From positions 1 through 47,416 of the forward strand of contig JAEDFR010000009.1 of NCBI GenBank assembly GCA_016297945.1: a stretch of 47,416 nucleotides of DNA, in the 5' to 3' direction. This document shows positions 11,534 through 19,718 of this stretch, piece by piece (positions within the stretch are counted from its first letter, which is position 1; each line of letters starts with the position of its first letter). The notes beneath the pieces were generated by a model. It was not told the origin of the DNA. It saw only the letters and a list, made by a program, of their open reading frames with translations, and ran no database searches. Both the position numbers and the translations under genes were made by a program. This DNA is from Lachnospiraceae bacterium (GTDB taxonomy: Bacteria > Bacillota > Clostridia > Lachnospirales > Lachnospiraceae).

Positions 11534-11562
11534 AGTATAACATTTTACTGGGATTTATTCAA
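11534..11562 (-). promoter_or_regulatory. Sigma-A-type promoter of the giant prepilin gene
   Basis: TTGAAT (11562-11557) and TATACT (11539-11534) are separated by exactly 17 bases. They predict a transcript start near 11527 and a leader of about 60 bases. The ktrA terminator lies upstream, so the giant gene appears to be first in its transcription unit. Confidence 0.6.
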
Positions 11563-11676
11563 CAAAATCGCCCTGATTGCACTGTATTTTATACATTTTA
11601 TATATTGCTTACTAATACTTTACAATCCGTTTTCATTCACTATGTTTATCATACTTTTCCCACATTTTTTTAACAT

Positions 11677-11716
11677 AAAAAAGATTCCAAAGGTTTCCAC
11701 CTTCGAAATCTTTTAT
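11677..11716 (-). terminator. Rho-independent terminator after ktrA
   Basis: An inverted repeat (AAAAGATT..AAGG on one arm and CCTT..AATCTTTT on the other, two mismatches, six-base loop) is followed on the minus strand by a run of six T. It lies about 20 bases past the ktrA stop and isolates ktrBA from the giant gene. Confidence 0.65.
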
Positions 11717-11737
11717 AAACATCTCATATCCAGCCTT

Positions 11738-12385
11738 CTACAAGCGGAAACACTTCTGAATCCCATCCTTTTCCGCTAAAACAAGTATCGTCATGTTTTC
11801 ATCAAATACAGTCTGCGGAAGCACAGACAAATTCATCCTTCCGTCAATTTTTACTGCCATGACATTGACCCCGTATTTTTTACGGATATCCAGTTGTCCA
11901 ACACTTTTTCCAATCCAGTTTTCAGGAACCGCAACTTCAAAAATAGCATGTTCATCATCCAACTTGATGTAATCTAAAATATGATCCGATGTATAACGGA
12001 TAGCCGTCCAGCGTGCAATCTGTTTTTCCGGATTAACCACCTCATCAGCTCCGTTTCGAAGTAAAAACTTGGCCTGCACGTCTCTTTTTGCCATGGCAAC
12101 CACCAGCTGTCCGCCCAATTCTTTCAATTGCGAAGTCGTCTCCAGAGAGCTTTGGAAATCATCACCGATTGCGACAATACACGCATCATAATCATTAATT
12201 CCCAAGGACTTCAAAAAGCTCACATTAGTACTGTCACCAATCAATGCATCCGTCACATAAGGCATAGCCTCATTGACTCTTTTTTCATCCTTATCCACAG
12301 CCATAACCTGATGTCCCATCTCTGTAATCTGCTGTGCTACCATTTTTCCAAAGTTTCCTAAACCGATTAATAAAATTGATTTCAT
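11738..12385 (-). CDS. ktrA: Potassium uptake regulatory subunit KtrA/TrkA (RCK protein)
   Basis: This is a 215-residue cytoplasmic gating subunit of a Ktr/Trk potassium transporter. The N-terminal half is an RCK_N Rossmann domain with the nucleotide-binding motif IGLGNFG near the start and a conserved acidic residue at the end of the second strand (AVDKDE). The C-terminal 80 residues fit RCK_C. The family binds ATP/ADP or NAD(H) and forms a ring under the membrane subunit. The start chosen is the ATG at 12385 because AGGTGA sits five bases upstream. A GTG at 12394 directly after the ktrB stop would add three residues but has no good binding site. The tight coupling to ktrB supports one transporter complex. 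Confidence 0.92.
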   Translation of the reverse strand: MKSILLIGLGNFGKMVAQQITEMGHQVMAVDKDEKRVNEAMPYVTDALIGDSTNVSFLKSLGINDYDACIVAIGDDFQSSLETTSQLKELGGQLVVAMAKRDVQAKFLLRNGADEVVNPEKQIARWTAIRYTSDHILDYIKLDDEHAIFEVAVPENWIGKSVGQLDIRKKYGVNVMAVKIDGRMNLSVLPQTVFDENMTILVLAEKDGIQKCFRL

Positions 12386-12394
12386 CTTATTCAC

Positions 12395-13729
12395 CTAACC
12401 TACCATCATAGTTTCTACCGGATATCTCGCATCTCCGACTTCCTGTTTTGAAAATGCTGCATATATTACCGTCAGCCCGCCAACTCTTCCAACAAACATC
12501 AGAATCATCAAAAGAATTCTGGAAACCATTCCAAGCTGCGGGGTAATCCCAAGCGTCAGTCCGACCGTTCCGATTGCCGATATTGTTTCGAACAGGCACT
12601 GATGCATGGAAAAGCTTTCCGTCATATTCATTATAAGCGCTGTCGCCAAAGAAAGGAAGATATACATGGATAGAATTGTTGCTGCATTTTTGACAACAGA
12701 CTCTTCAATTCTCCTGCGGAAAATACTTGTATCCTTTCGCATTTTGAAAGCAGAAATAGAAGTCAATACCAAAACGGCTATCGTTGTCGTTTTCATACCA
12801 CCTGCGGTAGAACCGGGGGATCCTCCAATCATCATAAGTATCATGATAATTGCGCGTCCCGATTCCGACATGGTATCAAAATTGACAGAATTAAATCCTG
12901 CCGTTCGAGGCGTTACCGCCTGAAAGAGTGAGGCACAAAACCGTTCCTTAAGAGGCAGTGTCGAAAAATCATAAAAGAAGAAAATGGCAAGCGGAATAAC
13001 AATCAGAAAAAACGTCGTCGCCAAAATCACCTTACTTTGCAACCTATACTGTCGTATTCTCCATTTTTTTGTGACAATATCACTCCATGTCAGAAATCCA
13101 ATTCCACCGACAATAATCAGCATGGAAAACACGCACATGGCATATAAATCATCTCCTAGCATCGTCAGGGAACTGAATAAACCACTTTTATCTCCCATCA
13201 AATCAAATCCGGCATTGCAGAAAGCAGAAACAGAATGAAATGCCGCCATCCAGATTCCTTTTGCACCAAACCGTCTGACAAAAACCGGAAGCAATAACAC
13301 AATACCAATAAATTCAATAAAAAAAGAAGTCTTAAACACAAACCGTATCAGTTTGATTCCCCCGCCAATCTGCGGAGCGGAAAGTGAATTCTGTATGGTT
13401 CTTCTCTGCATCAGAGAAATCTTTTTGCCTGCAACCATGGTAATCAGAGAAGCGACCGTAATAACACCAAGTCCTCCAATCTGTATCAAGATCAAAATCA
13501 CAGCCTGTCCAAAATAAGACCAATAGGTTGCCGTATCTTTTACAACCAGTCCTGTCACACAGACTGCAGAGACTGCGGTAAACAACGTATCATCAAAAGG
13601 TGTAACAATATGTTCATTTGAAGAAATAGGGAGCATTAATAAAAGCGCACCTATCAGGATAACTGCTGCAAATGCGAAAATAATTATTTGAAACGAAGTG
13701 AGTTTCTTATTTAGAAACCTTTTACTCAT
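12395..13729 (-). CDS. ktrB: Potassium uptake membrane subunit KtrB/TrkH
   Basis: This 444-residue integral membrane protein is the pore subunit of a K+ (or Na+-coupled K+) transporter. Four pore-loop motifs carry the selectivity-filter glycine typical of the family: SAVCVTGLV (Gly about 60), SAFCNAGFD, VTPRTAGFN and SAIGTVGLT. That is the four-fold M1-P-M2 arrangement with one filter per repeat. The start at 13729 is chosen because AGGAGG lies seven bases upstream. A longer reading from 13777 exists but places that ribosome binding site inside the coding sequence. The stop is immediately followed by ktrA, so the two form an operon. Confidence 0.93.
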   Translation of the reverse strand: MSKRFLNKKLTSFQIIIFAFAAVILIGALLLMLPISSNEHIVTPFDDTLFTAVSAVCVTGLVVKDTATYWSYFGQAVILILIQIGGLGVITVASLITMVAGKKISLMQRRTIQNSLSAPQIGGGIKLIRFVFKTSFFIEFIGIVLLLPVFVRRFGAKGIWMAAFHSVSAFCNAGFDLMGDKSGLFSSLTMLGDDLYAMCVFSMLIIVGGIGFLTWSDIVTKKWRIRQYRLQSKVILATTFFLIVIPLAIFFFYDFSTLPLKERFCASLFQAVTPRTAGFNSVNFDTMSESGRAIIMILMMIGGSPGSTAGGMKTTTIAVLVLTSISAFKMRKDTSIFRRRIEESVVKNAATILSMYIFLSLATALIMNMTESFSMHQCLFETISAIGTVGLTLGITPQLGMVSRILLMILMFVGRVGGLTVIYAAFSKQEVGDARYPVETMMVG

Positions 13730-13826
13730 GTCCAGTCCTCCTGTTTTCATAATACACTCACTTCTACCATTATGCACCCTTATACGATTTTTTTCCAGTA
13801 TTCTTTTTCAACCGTTCGATTAATGA

Positions 13827-14813
13827 CTACAAAAGAACATCAATAACTGCAGATGGCATTTCGCAAGCCAATCCATTCGGATTTATACTTTCACAAGGAC
13901 TTTCATAAGTACTTCCGAATGTATTATTCATAACCGTTGTAGAATCCTGCTTTTCCAGATATTTAAAATACGCTTTCAGATATTCATTATCTGCCTTCAC
14001 AATCTCTTTCATTTCCCTGTTGCGGTGTTTGATTTTCATTTCTTTTAAGTCAGCCGGATCCATATCTCTTTTCGCCACAAGTAATGAATCATTTAATTCA
14101 TCTAATCCCAGCTCTGACATTAAATCCTGTAATTCTTCACTCATTTCATGAAATAACTCCTGCGAAAAAGCTTCCGAATTGCTTATATTCATTTCCGAGA
14201 TAGTAATAGGTTCTATCGTTTCTTCTTTTTGCAATTCCTCTTGTTGCAATTCTTCTCTTTTCAATTCATCTATGGATGTTCTGTCTTTTTCCTGCTCTTC
14301 TTCTGTCAATTCGTCTGATATCTGACTATCTGCACAAAGACCTCCGCAGGCCTTTGCCATCTCTTCTTCCTCTAAATGCTTCACCTTTTTGCGTGCAATC
14401 CGCTCCATTGCTTTCGCATGCACAATTGCAGCATCGATTTCTTCTGAATCATACTTTCCACTCTGCTTTTCCCTCTTCAACCGAAGAACCTCTCTTTTCG
14501 CCTGGCTGACAACCTGTCTTGCCATAGCTGACGTTTTACTTCGCATAATTTTAGAAGAAATATCTTTATAGTGATACTTCAATTTTTTGAGTTTTCCTGA
14601 TACATCCTTTGCCTTTGTTCTCTGCGTCCGCAGCAATTCACTATACTTCTGCATATTTGACATGTAAGAATCAAAAAAAGAATTCGTATTTGTCTTTTTG
14701 GTCTGTCTGCTATCGGAAGGAATCCTATATTGATTCTGCGTTTTTTTCTCTGTGATATAAAAAGGATTTGCTTTTTTTACATATGGATTTTTAAATAAAC
14801 CAACTGCGTTCAT
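13827..14813 (-). CDS. Highly charged protein of unknown function in a sigma-D operon
   Basis: I do not recognise this 328-residue protein. It has no signal peptide or membrane segment. Residues about 60-160 are rich in Lys and Arg and probably helical. They are followed by a Glu-rich stretch (about 175-250, with repeats such as EELQQEELQKEE) that suggests a coiled coil. The C-terminus is less charged and contains two Cys. The ATG at 14813 is chosen for the GAGGAGGG seven bases upstream; a start at 14867 would run into the preceding gene. It lies 25 bases after the DUF6033-like gene and shares its flagellar-type promoter, so a role tied to motility or late cell-surface functions is possible. 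That role is inference only. Confidence 0.75.
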   Translation of the reverse strand: MNAVGLFKNPYVKKANPFYITEKKTQNQYRIPSDSRQTKKTNTNSFFDSYMSNMQKYSELLRTQRTKAKDVSGKLKKLKYHYKDISSKIMRSKTSAMARQVVSQAKREVLRLKREKQSGKYDSEEIDAAIVHAKAMERIARKKVKHLEEEEMAKACGGLCADSQISDELTEEEQEKDRTSIDELKREELQQEELQKEETIEPITISEMNISNSEAFSQELFHEMSEELQDLMSELGLDELNDSLLVAKRDMDPADLKEMKIKHRNREMKEIVKADNEYLKAYFKYLEKQDSTTVMNNTFGSTYESPCESINPNGLACEMPSAVIDVLL

Positions 14814-14838
14814 ATGTAACCCTCCTCTTTTTCTACTT

Positions 14839-15753
14839 CTATCCTCTGAAATCGATATTTTGTCCAACCTTACTTTCGCTTTCCGTCATAACGCTTTCCA
14901 AAGAGTTAGCATATGCATACTTTGCCACCATAGAAACCAAAGCATCCACTGAGTCAGATTTAAACTCAACATATTCCTTATTCTCTATTATGCCTTCTAA
15001 CGAACTTTCTGTTTCGTCTTCTGCTTTATTTTCTGTTTTGGCTTCAATCTTACCCTCGTTCTTGTTTTCTTTCAGTTTTTCAAGTCTCTCTTTTATGGCT
15101 TCTTTCTCTGCTTTTTTCTTTTCTTTTAGCTTTGCGGCTTTTTTCTCCTCCTGCTTTTTCTCAAGGATTTTTGCCTGCTGTTCATTTGCCTTTTCAATGG
15201 TCGCAAAAAATGAGGTCTTTCCGTCAGAAGAAACACTCATACCAAAATTCTTAACATTTGCCCCACTGCTCACAAGACTGTTCTTTGCTTCCTGCAGTTT
15301 TATTTGCGACATGGCTATGATGCCTTCATATTTTTTCCTATAAGCCTCATCCGTTGCCATTCTTTCCAGTTTTTCATCATCAATTAATACAACCGGTTTA
15401 TTCGCATTCCCGTAAGCAGCGGCATTTGCTGCCACCTGGGATTTCATATCTTTACTGACCAGAATAAAATCCATGCCATGAAATTTACTTTTCAATTTAT
15501 CATAATAATCCTTTGCCTGATCAGAGAGCGATACATCTCCTATGACCGTTCCATACCCTGCCTTTGTTGTGGGAACAAGCGGACTATTCATCTTTATCGG
15601 TTTCCACTCAGATACATCTACTTCGTTTTTACTTTTCGCACCGGTAGTACTCTGTTCTGTTTCCGAACTCTTTTTCGTTTTGTCTGTCTGATAATTTTGG
15701 TAAATCTGATTTGTCTGTTGATAACTTGAAACCCCATAGAAATTACTTGTCAT
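14839..15753 (-). CDS. DUF6033-like protein in a sigma-D operon
   Basis: This 304-residue protein has a Tyr/Gln-rich N-terminus (SSYQQTNQIYQNYQ), a globular middle (residues about 60-185, with SLSDQAKDYYDKLKSKF and MDFILVSKDMK) and a long Lys/Glu coiled-coil-like stretch (about 185-250). I assign the DUF6033 family from memory of similar Clostridia proteins; no function is established for it. Two ATG codons lie six bases apart (15759 and 15753). The second is better spaced from AGGAG. No secretion signal is visible. The promoter at 15999-16026 matches the flagellar sigma-D consensus, which is the only direct clue to its role. Confidence 0.78.
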   Translation of the reverse strand: MTSNFYGVSSYQQTNQIYQNYQTDKTKKSSETEQSTTGAKSKNEVDVSEWKPIKMNSPLVPTTKAGYGTVIGDVSLSDQAKDYYDKLKSKFHGMDFILVSKDMKSQVAANAAAYGNANKPVVLIDDEKLERMATDEAYRKKYEGIIAMSQIKLQEAKNSLVSSGANVKNFGMSVSSDGKTSFFATIEKANEQQAKILEKKQEEKKAAKLKEKKKAEKEAIKERLEKLKENKNEGKIEAKTENKAEDETESSLEGIIENKEYVEFKSDSVDALVSMVAKYAYANSLESVMTESESKVGQNIDFRG

Positions 15754-15940
15754 AATCATCTGCTCCTTTCATAAAACGCTCATGCAAGTAACATGTTGCC
15801 TTGCATATTTTGCATAGTACACTTTCATCAAGGATAAAATGATTCTCATAAATGCCAAATTTTTTCTGACACCTACATATATATAACAAGTTAAAAAGAC
15901 TATCTGATATCAGATAGATAGAAAAGAAAACCGTTTTCAC
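15743..15940 (-). CDS. Possible small cysteine-rich protein leading the sigma-D operon
   Basis: A 65-residue frame starts at a GTG (15940) preceded by AAGGA and overlaps the start of the DUF6033-like gene by 11 bases. It encodes a hydrophobic N-terminus followed by CRC and then CKICKATC, which could bind a metal. A longer version could start at TTG 15967. The frame lies directly behind the sigma-D promoter, and the overlap would permit translational coupling. Against it are the non-ATG starts, the weak binding site and an 18-base palindrome inside the frame, which suggest a structured leader instead. I leave both possibilities open. Confidence 0.3.
   Translation of the reverse strand: MKTVFFSIYLISDSLFNLLYICRCQKKFGIYENHFILDESVLCKICKATCYLHERFMKGADDYDK
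15900..15917. repeat. 18-bp perfect palindrome in the operon leader
   Basis: CTATCTGATATCAGATAG is a perfect two-fold palindrome located about 85 bases downstream of the sigma-D -10 box. It could be an operator for a dimeric regulator or a short RNA hairpin. Confidence 0.5.
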
Positions 15941-15960
15941 TTCATCCTTGAAGTATTTGC

Positions 15961-15980
15961 GTTTCAAATCCTTTTGAAAC
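15961..15980. repeat. Perfect inverted repeat just downstream of the sigma-D promoter
   Basis: GTTTCAAA and TTTGAAAC flank a four-base spacer. The repeat lies about 12-30 bases past the predicted transcript start, so it would form a stem near the 5' end of the mRNA or act as a repressor site. Confidence 0.5.
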
Positions 15981-15998
15981 GAATCATTCTTTAAATTA

Positions 15999-16026
15999 AT
16001 ATCGGCTTAACATTTTATATAGTTTA
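15999..16026 (-). promoter_or_regulatory. Flagellar sigma-D (sigma-28) promoter
   Basis: TAAA (16026-16023), 16 bases, then GCCGATAT (16006-15999). This matches the known sigma-D/FliA consensus (TAAA, 14-16 bases, GCCGATAT) at every stated position. It reads into the DUF6033-like gene and the charged protein after it. It implies that the organism encodes the flagellar sigma factor and that these genes belong to its late motility regulon. Confidence 0.8.
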
Positions 16027-16413
16027 TAGCATTTCAAAATTTTCCCTATCTAGCTTGTCCGTCCCTGTTTTATCAGGGTAGTTGTTACCTGATTTTCTTT
16101 CCCTTGTTTTTCCCTTATGAGGGTTCGTAAACAAGGGTAGAACGATATAACACGATACAAGATGTAATGGAAAGGACACCAGTGAAAAGTTTAGTGTTTT
16201 CAAGGATTTGACGATATTTCTATAACAAAATATAACATTTATTAAATCCCATAAAAATCGTCATGTGAGAACTGGAATTTATTGTTTTCATTCATACGCT
16301 GACTACTGACCATTGGGGAAATATGTACAACATCTATATTCCTATACAACTTAGCTCATTATTACAAGCGTCCTTCCCACTTATACTCGCATATTATCAC
16401 TAAAAAGTATTTT
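16027..16413. other. Gene-free stretch with small hairpins
   Basis: No convincing coding frame is present. Two small stem-loops can be seen: CCCTG/CAGGG (16063-16078) and a nested pair CCCTTGTTT (16101-16109) with AAACAAGGG (16129-16137), which encloses CCCT/AGGG. Neither has a clear T run, so they are weak terminator candidates for the acyltransferase gene that ends at 16414. The remainder is AT-rich without recognised motifs. Confidence 0.45.
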
Positions 16414-17475
16414 CTATTTTATTCCAAACAGTTTCTTTACTATTCTATTTTGGGAAGCTAAAACAGTTAATGAAATATCAAATAAAAATTTTCCAATTAT
16501 TACGAACAAAAGCTCCAAACAAGAAGGCATACTCAATTTACAACATATCTTTTCTGCAATCTGCCACCATGGGAATAAATTAAGTTCAATTATATGAATG
16601 CAAAGCATAAAAATGCTGTATCTTCCTATATATGCCAATCCTTTACTAAGTATAGGTACTCTGTCAATCCTTTTGCAAATATCGAAAACAACATAACAAG
16701 CACACAATGAACCAATAATGTCAACTATTCCTCTTCCCACATCACAGTGAACCAGCCAAAACGAACGAAAATCTTTAATAAAAAAAAACCATACCAACGC
16801 CGCGCATATAAACAAAGCTTTTTTTACTTCTTTATCTAATACATCCCATCCAGACTTTGTCTTCTTTGCACAAAAACCTAAGTACATAAAGAGAGTAGCA
16901 CAACACCCTGCTTGAATGCTAAGCGGAAACCAGAACAACTTTCTCGAAAAATAACCCACGGCAAAAAGAAATGAAATAAACAATATTCTCTGCCAATCTT
17001 TCATCCTTAGTGAGTATTTTAATAATATACTACCCCAAAAAGAAGCCCATAAAAACCATATTGCACCAATTGCCTTTATATAAAAGGGACTACTATAAGA
17101 ATCACCAGCTCCATAAAGTGATGCATATACCCACTCTTTCATGGCATCAAACGCTCCAACCGTTCCATGAAGGATAAATCCCTCAACCGTGCCGATTACA
17201 ACTATTGCAATACAAGTTAAATAGTATGGAACTATTAATGCTTTTAATCTTGATTTAATATATGTTCCATATTCCTTTTTTTCAGAAATAAAAAAACCTG
17301 AAATTACATAGAAAATGGAAACATGAAATGTAAATACAACTCTATTTATATTCGCATTCCCCAAATGACCAAGAATAATACACAGCATGGATATTCCTCT
17401 AGCAATATCCAAATATATTAGTCTATTATTCGATGCTTTAGTTGTATTATTTTGACTTTCACAAGTCAACTCCAT
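16414..17475 (-). CDS. Acyltransferase-3 family membrane protein
   Basis: This 353-residue protein has about ten hydrophobic segments. The first carries the family signature RLIYLDIARGISMLCIILGH, with the Arg and His that are conserved in Acyltransferase_3/OafA-type enzymes. Such enzymes O-acylate sugars, peptidoglycan or exopolysaccharide at the membrane; the substrate here is unknown. It starts at ATG 17475 behind AAGGAG. It stands alone between two intergenic gaps, and its codon use is AT-richer than that of hemZ next to it. That fits an accessory or transferred gene but does not prove it. A cell-wall or capsule modifying role is the usual expectation. Confidence 0.85.
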   Translation of the reverse strand: MELTCESQNNTTKASNNRLIYLDIARGISMLCIILGHLGNANINRVVFTFHVSIFYVISGFFISEKKEYGTYIKSRLKALIVPYYLTCIAIVVIGTVEGFILHGTVGAFDAMKEWVYASLYGAGDSYSSPFYIKAIGAIWFLWASFWGSILLKYSLRMKDWQRILFISFLFAVGYFSRKLFWFPLSIQAGCCATLFMYLGFCAKKTKSGWDVLDKEVKKALFICAALVWFFFIKDFRSFWLVHCDVGRGIVDIIGSLCACYVVFDICKRIDRVPILSKGLAYIGRYSIFMLCIHIIELNLFPWWQIAEKICCKLSMPSCLELLFVIIGKFLFDISLTVLASQNRIVKKLFGIK

Positions 17476-17547
17476 ATATTATGTACTCCTTATCTATCAA
17501 TTTTGTTGCACTTATGATATTACCTGCCGCTGAAATATTTTCCGTAT

Positions 17548-17578
17548 ATTATATCATTCATTTCTTCCACACTGTCAA
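17548..17578 (-). promoter_or_regulatory. Possible promoter of the acyltransferase gene
   Basis: TTGACA (17578-17573) and TATAAT (17553-17548) are perfect hexamers, but the spacer is 19 bases, longer than the optimum. The transcript would start about 65 bases before the ATG at 17475. Confidence 0.4.
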
Positions 17579-17737
17579 ATCCCCTGTGATCCATCTTATC
17601 ATTCATATTTGCATGAAAAAAATGTAAATCTGCTATATAAAATCTCAATTCATCACTTCCTATTTTTTCATCATTATTATTTTCTTTTTGGCTAATAGAC
17701 CGTCAATTTCAATAATATTCCATCAAAAACCGGCCAT

Positions 17738-19237
17738 TTAATCAGCAAAAAGCTTTCGTTTGCGCTCTATCATCTCATCTATTTTTTCAATGTAAAGCTT
17801 CACATCCTTTACATTATCGCACCTCTCGATTCTTCCGTCCGGGAACACACGCTTAGTAATCGAACCGGCTCCCAGCGCAATGATAGTCTGCACTTCCTCC
17901 ATAATCAAAATATTATAGATGCCATATTTCTCCGGTTTTGCATAACCGACATTTTCAAAATTGCCGGACATATTTTTCTGGCGATACAGATAATAAGGAT
18001 CCATTCCCATATCAGCTGCTCCTTTTGCAGCAACTTTCATCATATCATCCGTATTATTCAGGCAATCGATTCCGTTCTCTTCTACCCACTGTTTTAATTT
18101 TGAGGCACGCTTAATAGCAAGCGAATGAACCGTCAACGAATCCGGAGCAAGTTCTTTAATCTGGCGAATCGTCTCTGCTACATCCCCCTCATCTTCACCG
18201 GGAAGACCTAAAATCATATCCATGTTGATGTTGTCAAAACCAATCTCTTTTGCAAGCCGGTAAGCATCTTTTACCTGAGAAACCGTATGCTGTCTTCCGA
18301 TGATTTTTAAGGTTTCTTCTTTCATGGTCTGCGGATTTACCGAAATTCTGCTAACCTTATGGTCATGAAGCACCTGCAATTTTTCCTTAGTAATACTGTC
18401 TGCTCTGCCGGCCTCAACCGTAAATTCCAAAAGATGGGACAAATCAAAATATTTCTCCAACAAAGATAGCAGACGATCTAACTGCTCTGCGCTCAAAGTA
18501 GTCGGTGTACCTCCACCTACATAGACACTATCTAAAATACGGTCTGAAAAAGCCTCAGAAACATAAACCATCTCTTTTTCCAGACAATCAATATAAGTAT
18601 CCACTTCTTTTTCAAAGGCATAAATCGGATTGGATGTAAAAGAACAGTACAAACATCTAGTCGGACAGAATGGAATACCGATGTACAAACTATATCCCTG
18701 CTCTACATGAAGCTTACTTAATAAATCATGCTCTCTATGAGCAATGTCCGTTGCCAATTTTATTTTTTCATCACTCACAAAATGATTCTGTTTCATAAAA
18801 TCGGCAATCTGAGCATCATCCTTTCCATCTTCTATCATTGTCATGGCAATCTTGGTTGGACGAATACCGGTCAGATTACCCCATGGCAGACTTTTTTGAT
18901 GAATATCACACAGACTTAAATATAAAAACTGCTTAAATTTGTTTTTATCCTCTTTTCGAAGTAAGCCACCGCTAACTTTGAAATCATACGGCGCAGTTGC
19001 CGTATAGCAATGCGTCAGTCCGTTTTCTTCATCACTATAAACAATCTGAGGCGGATTTGACAAAAGAGAAATATAAAACGCGGTGGGTTGTGCATTCAAA
19101 ATACAATCTATCAATCCACCTTCTGCATTTTCTTTATCCGGCGTAAGCACCTTCACCGTTTCTTCCGGATAAAAAGCCTTCACCAGCGAATGAATGTCAT
19201 ATTCCAAATTTGCCACATCTACTTTTACAATCAACAT
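17738..19237 (-). CDS. hemZ: Radical SAM coproporphyrinogen dehydrogenase HemZ
   Basis: This 499-residue protein is of the HemZ/HemN-like radical SAM family, which acts on coproporphyrinogen III in anaerobic heme synthesis. The iron-sulfur motif CPTRCLYCSF gives Cys191, Cys195 and Cys198. It is followed by the SAM-binding glycine motif VGGGTPT and further core motifs (TVEAGRADS, NMDMILGLPGE). The N-terminal extension of about 180 residues, with GNLTGIRPTK, is typical of HemZ and not of HemN/HemW. The start at 19237 has GGAGTG about eight bases upstream. No other heme gene is in the window. Many Clostridia carry HemZ without a complete pathway, so the in vivo substrate is uncertain. Confidence 0.92.
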   Translation of the reverse strand: MLIVKVDVANLEYDIHSLVKAFYPEETVKVLTPDKENAEGGLIDCILNAQPTAFYISLLSNPPQIVYSDEENGLTHCYTATAPYDFKVSGGLLRKEDKNKFKQFLYLSLCDIHQKSLPWGNLTGIRPTKIAMTMIEDGKDDAQIADFMKQNHFVSDEKIKLATDIAHREHDLLSKLHVEQGYSLYIGIPFCPTRCLYCSFTSNPIYAFEKEVDTYIDCLEKEMVYVSEAFSDRILDSVYVGGGTPTTLSAEQLDRLLSLLEKYFDLSHLLEFTVEAGRADSITKEKLQVLHDHKVSRISVNPQTMKEETLKIIGRQHTVSQVKDAYRLAKEIGFDNINMDMILGLPGEDEGDVAETIRQIKELAPDSLTVHSLAIKRASKLKQWVEENGIDCLNNTDDMMKVAAKGAADMGMDPYYLYRQKNMSGNFENVGYAKPEKYGIYNILIMEEVQTIIALGAGSITKRVFPDGRIERCDNVKDVKLYIEKIDEMIERKRKLFAD

Positions 19238-19277
19238 GATAATACACTCCGTTTTTATTTTGGGTTGTGGTCTGCAA

Positions 19278-19417
19278 GGAATATATTATCTTTCCCGTGC
19301 ATAACTAAAGTTGATAAGATAAGTTTGACGTCCTGTCGCGAAGTGCTGATATCTTATCGGAATACTAAGATAAACTAATCAACAACGTCAAAATGCACGA
19401 GAAAGATAATATATTCC
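19278..19417. repeat. Long palindromic non-coding element A
   Basis: The ends are 25-bp inverted repeats (19278-19302 and 19393-19417) with one mismatch. Smaller complementary pairs lie inside: AGTTGAT/ATCAAC, TTTGACGT/ACGTCAAA and GATAAGATA/TATCTTATC. The whole 140 bases could therefore fold into an extended stem with side branches. There is no coding frame and no clear target-site duplication. It sits 40 bases upstream of hemZ on its coding strand. A miniature inverted-repeat element or a structured RNA are the main options. Confidence 0.7.
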
Positions 19418-19467
19418 ATGCTCAACATAATAATCAAACTATTCTCATCTAAGTATTTTCATAGCTA

Positions 19468-19694
19468 GTTGGGTGGAAATAGTATTCTTGAGAGTTTATT
19501 GTGAAGATGCATTAGTTCATCTAATATTTTGTATCTGTTTCAGCAATTCGCAGCATGGATGCTGCGAAAGGTGCACGTCGGACATGGATGTCCGGGTGCA
19601 CTGGTGCGTCCGATTAGAATATCAAAACCACAAAATATTTAGTTGAACTTATGCATCGTAATCTAAACTCGAAAGAATACTATTTCCACCCAAC
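19468..19694. repeat. Long palindromic non-coding element B
   Basis: Imperfect inverted repeats of about 65 bp (19468-19532 and 19630-19694) begin with GTTGGGTGGAAATAGTATTC and end with its complement. Between them are two compact hairpins. One has 10-bp perfect arms around GG (19547-19568). The other has CGGACAT/ATGTCCG around GG (19579-19594) bracketed by GTGCAC copies. Both hairpins share the tip CATGGATG. The element ends 24 bases past the stop of the metallo-hydrolase gene, so it may also end that transcript. No coding frame is present. Confidence 0.75.
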
Positions 19695-19718
19695 GTCCCC
19701 CAGAAAAACACCTGCATA

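Noticed and set aside
17520..17606. 28-codon frame upstream of the acyltransferase gene
   Set aside because: It overlaps the likely promoter (TTGACA and TATAAT), has no clear binding site and no recognisable family.
19238..19718. Insertion sequence or group II intron at the twin palindromes
   Set aside because: There is no transposase or maturase frame and no evident target duplication, so only a non-autonomous element or RNA can be argued.
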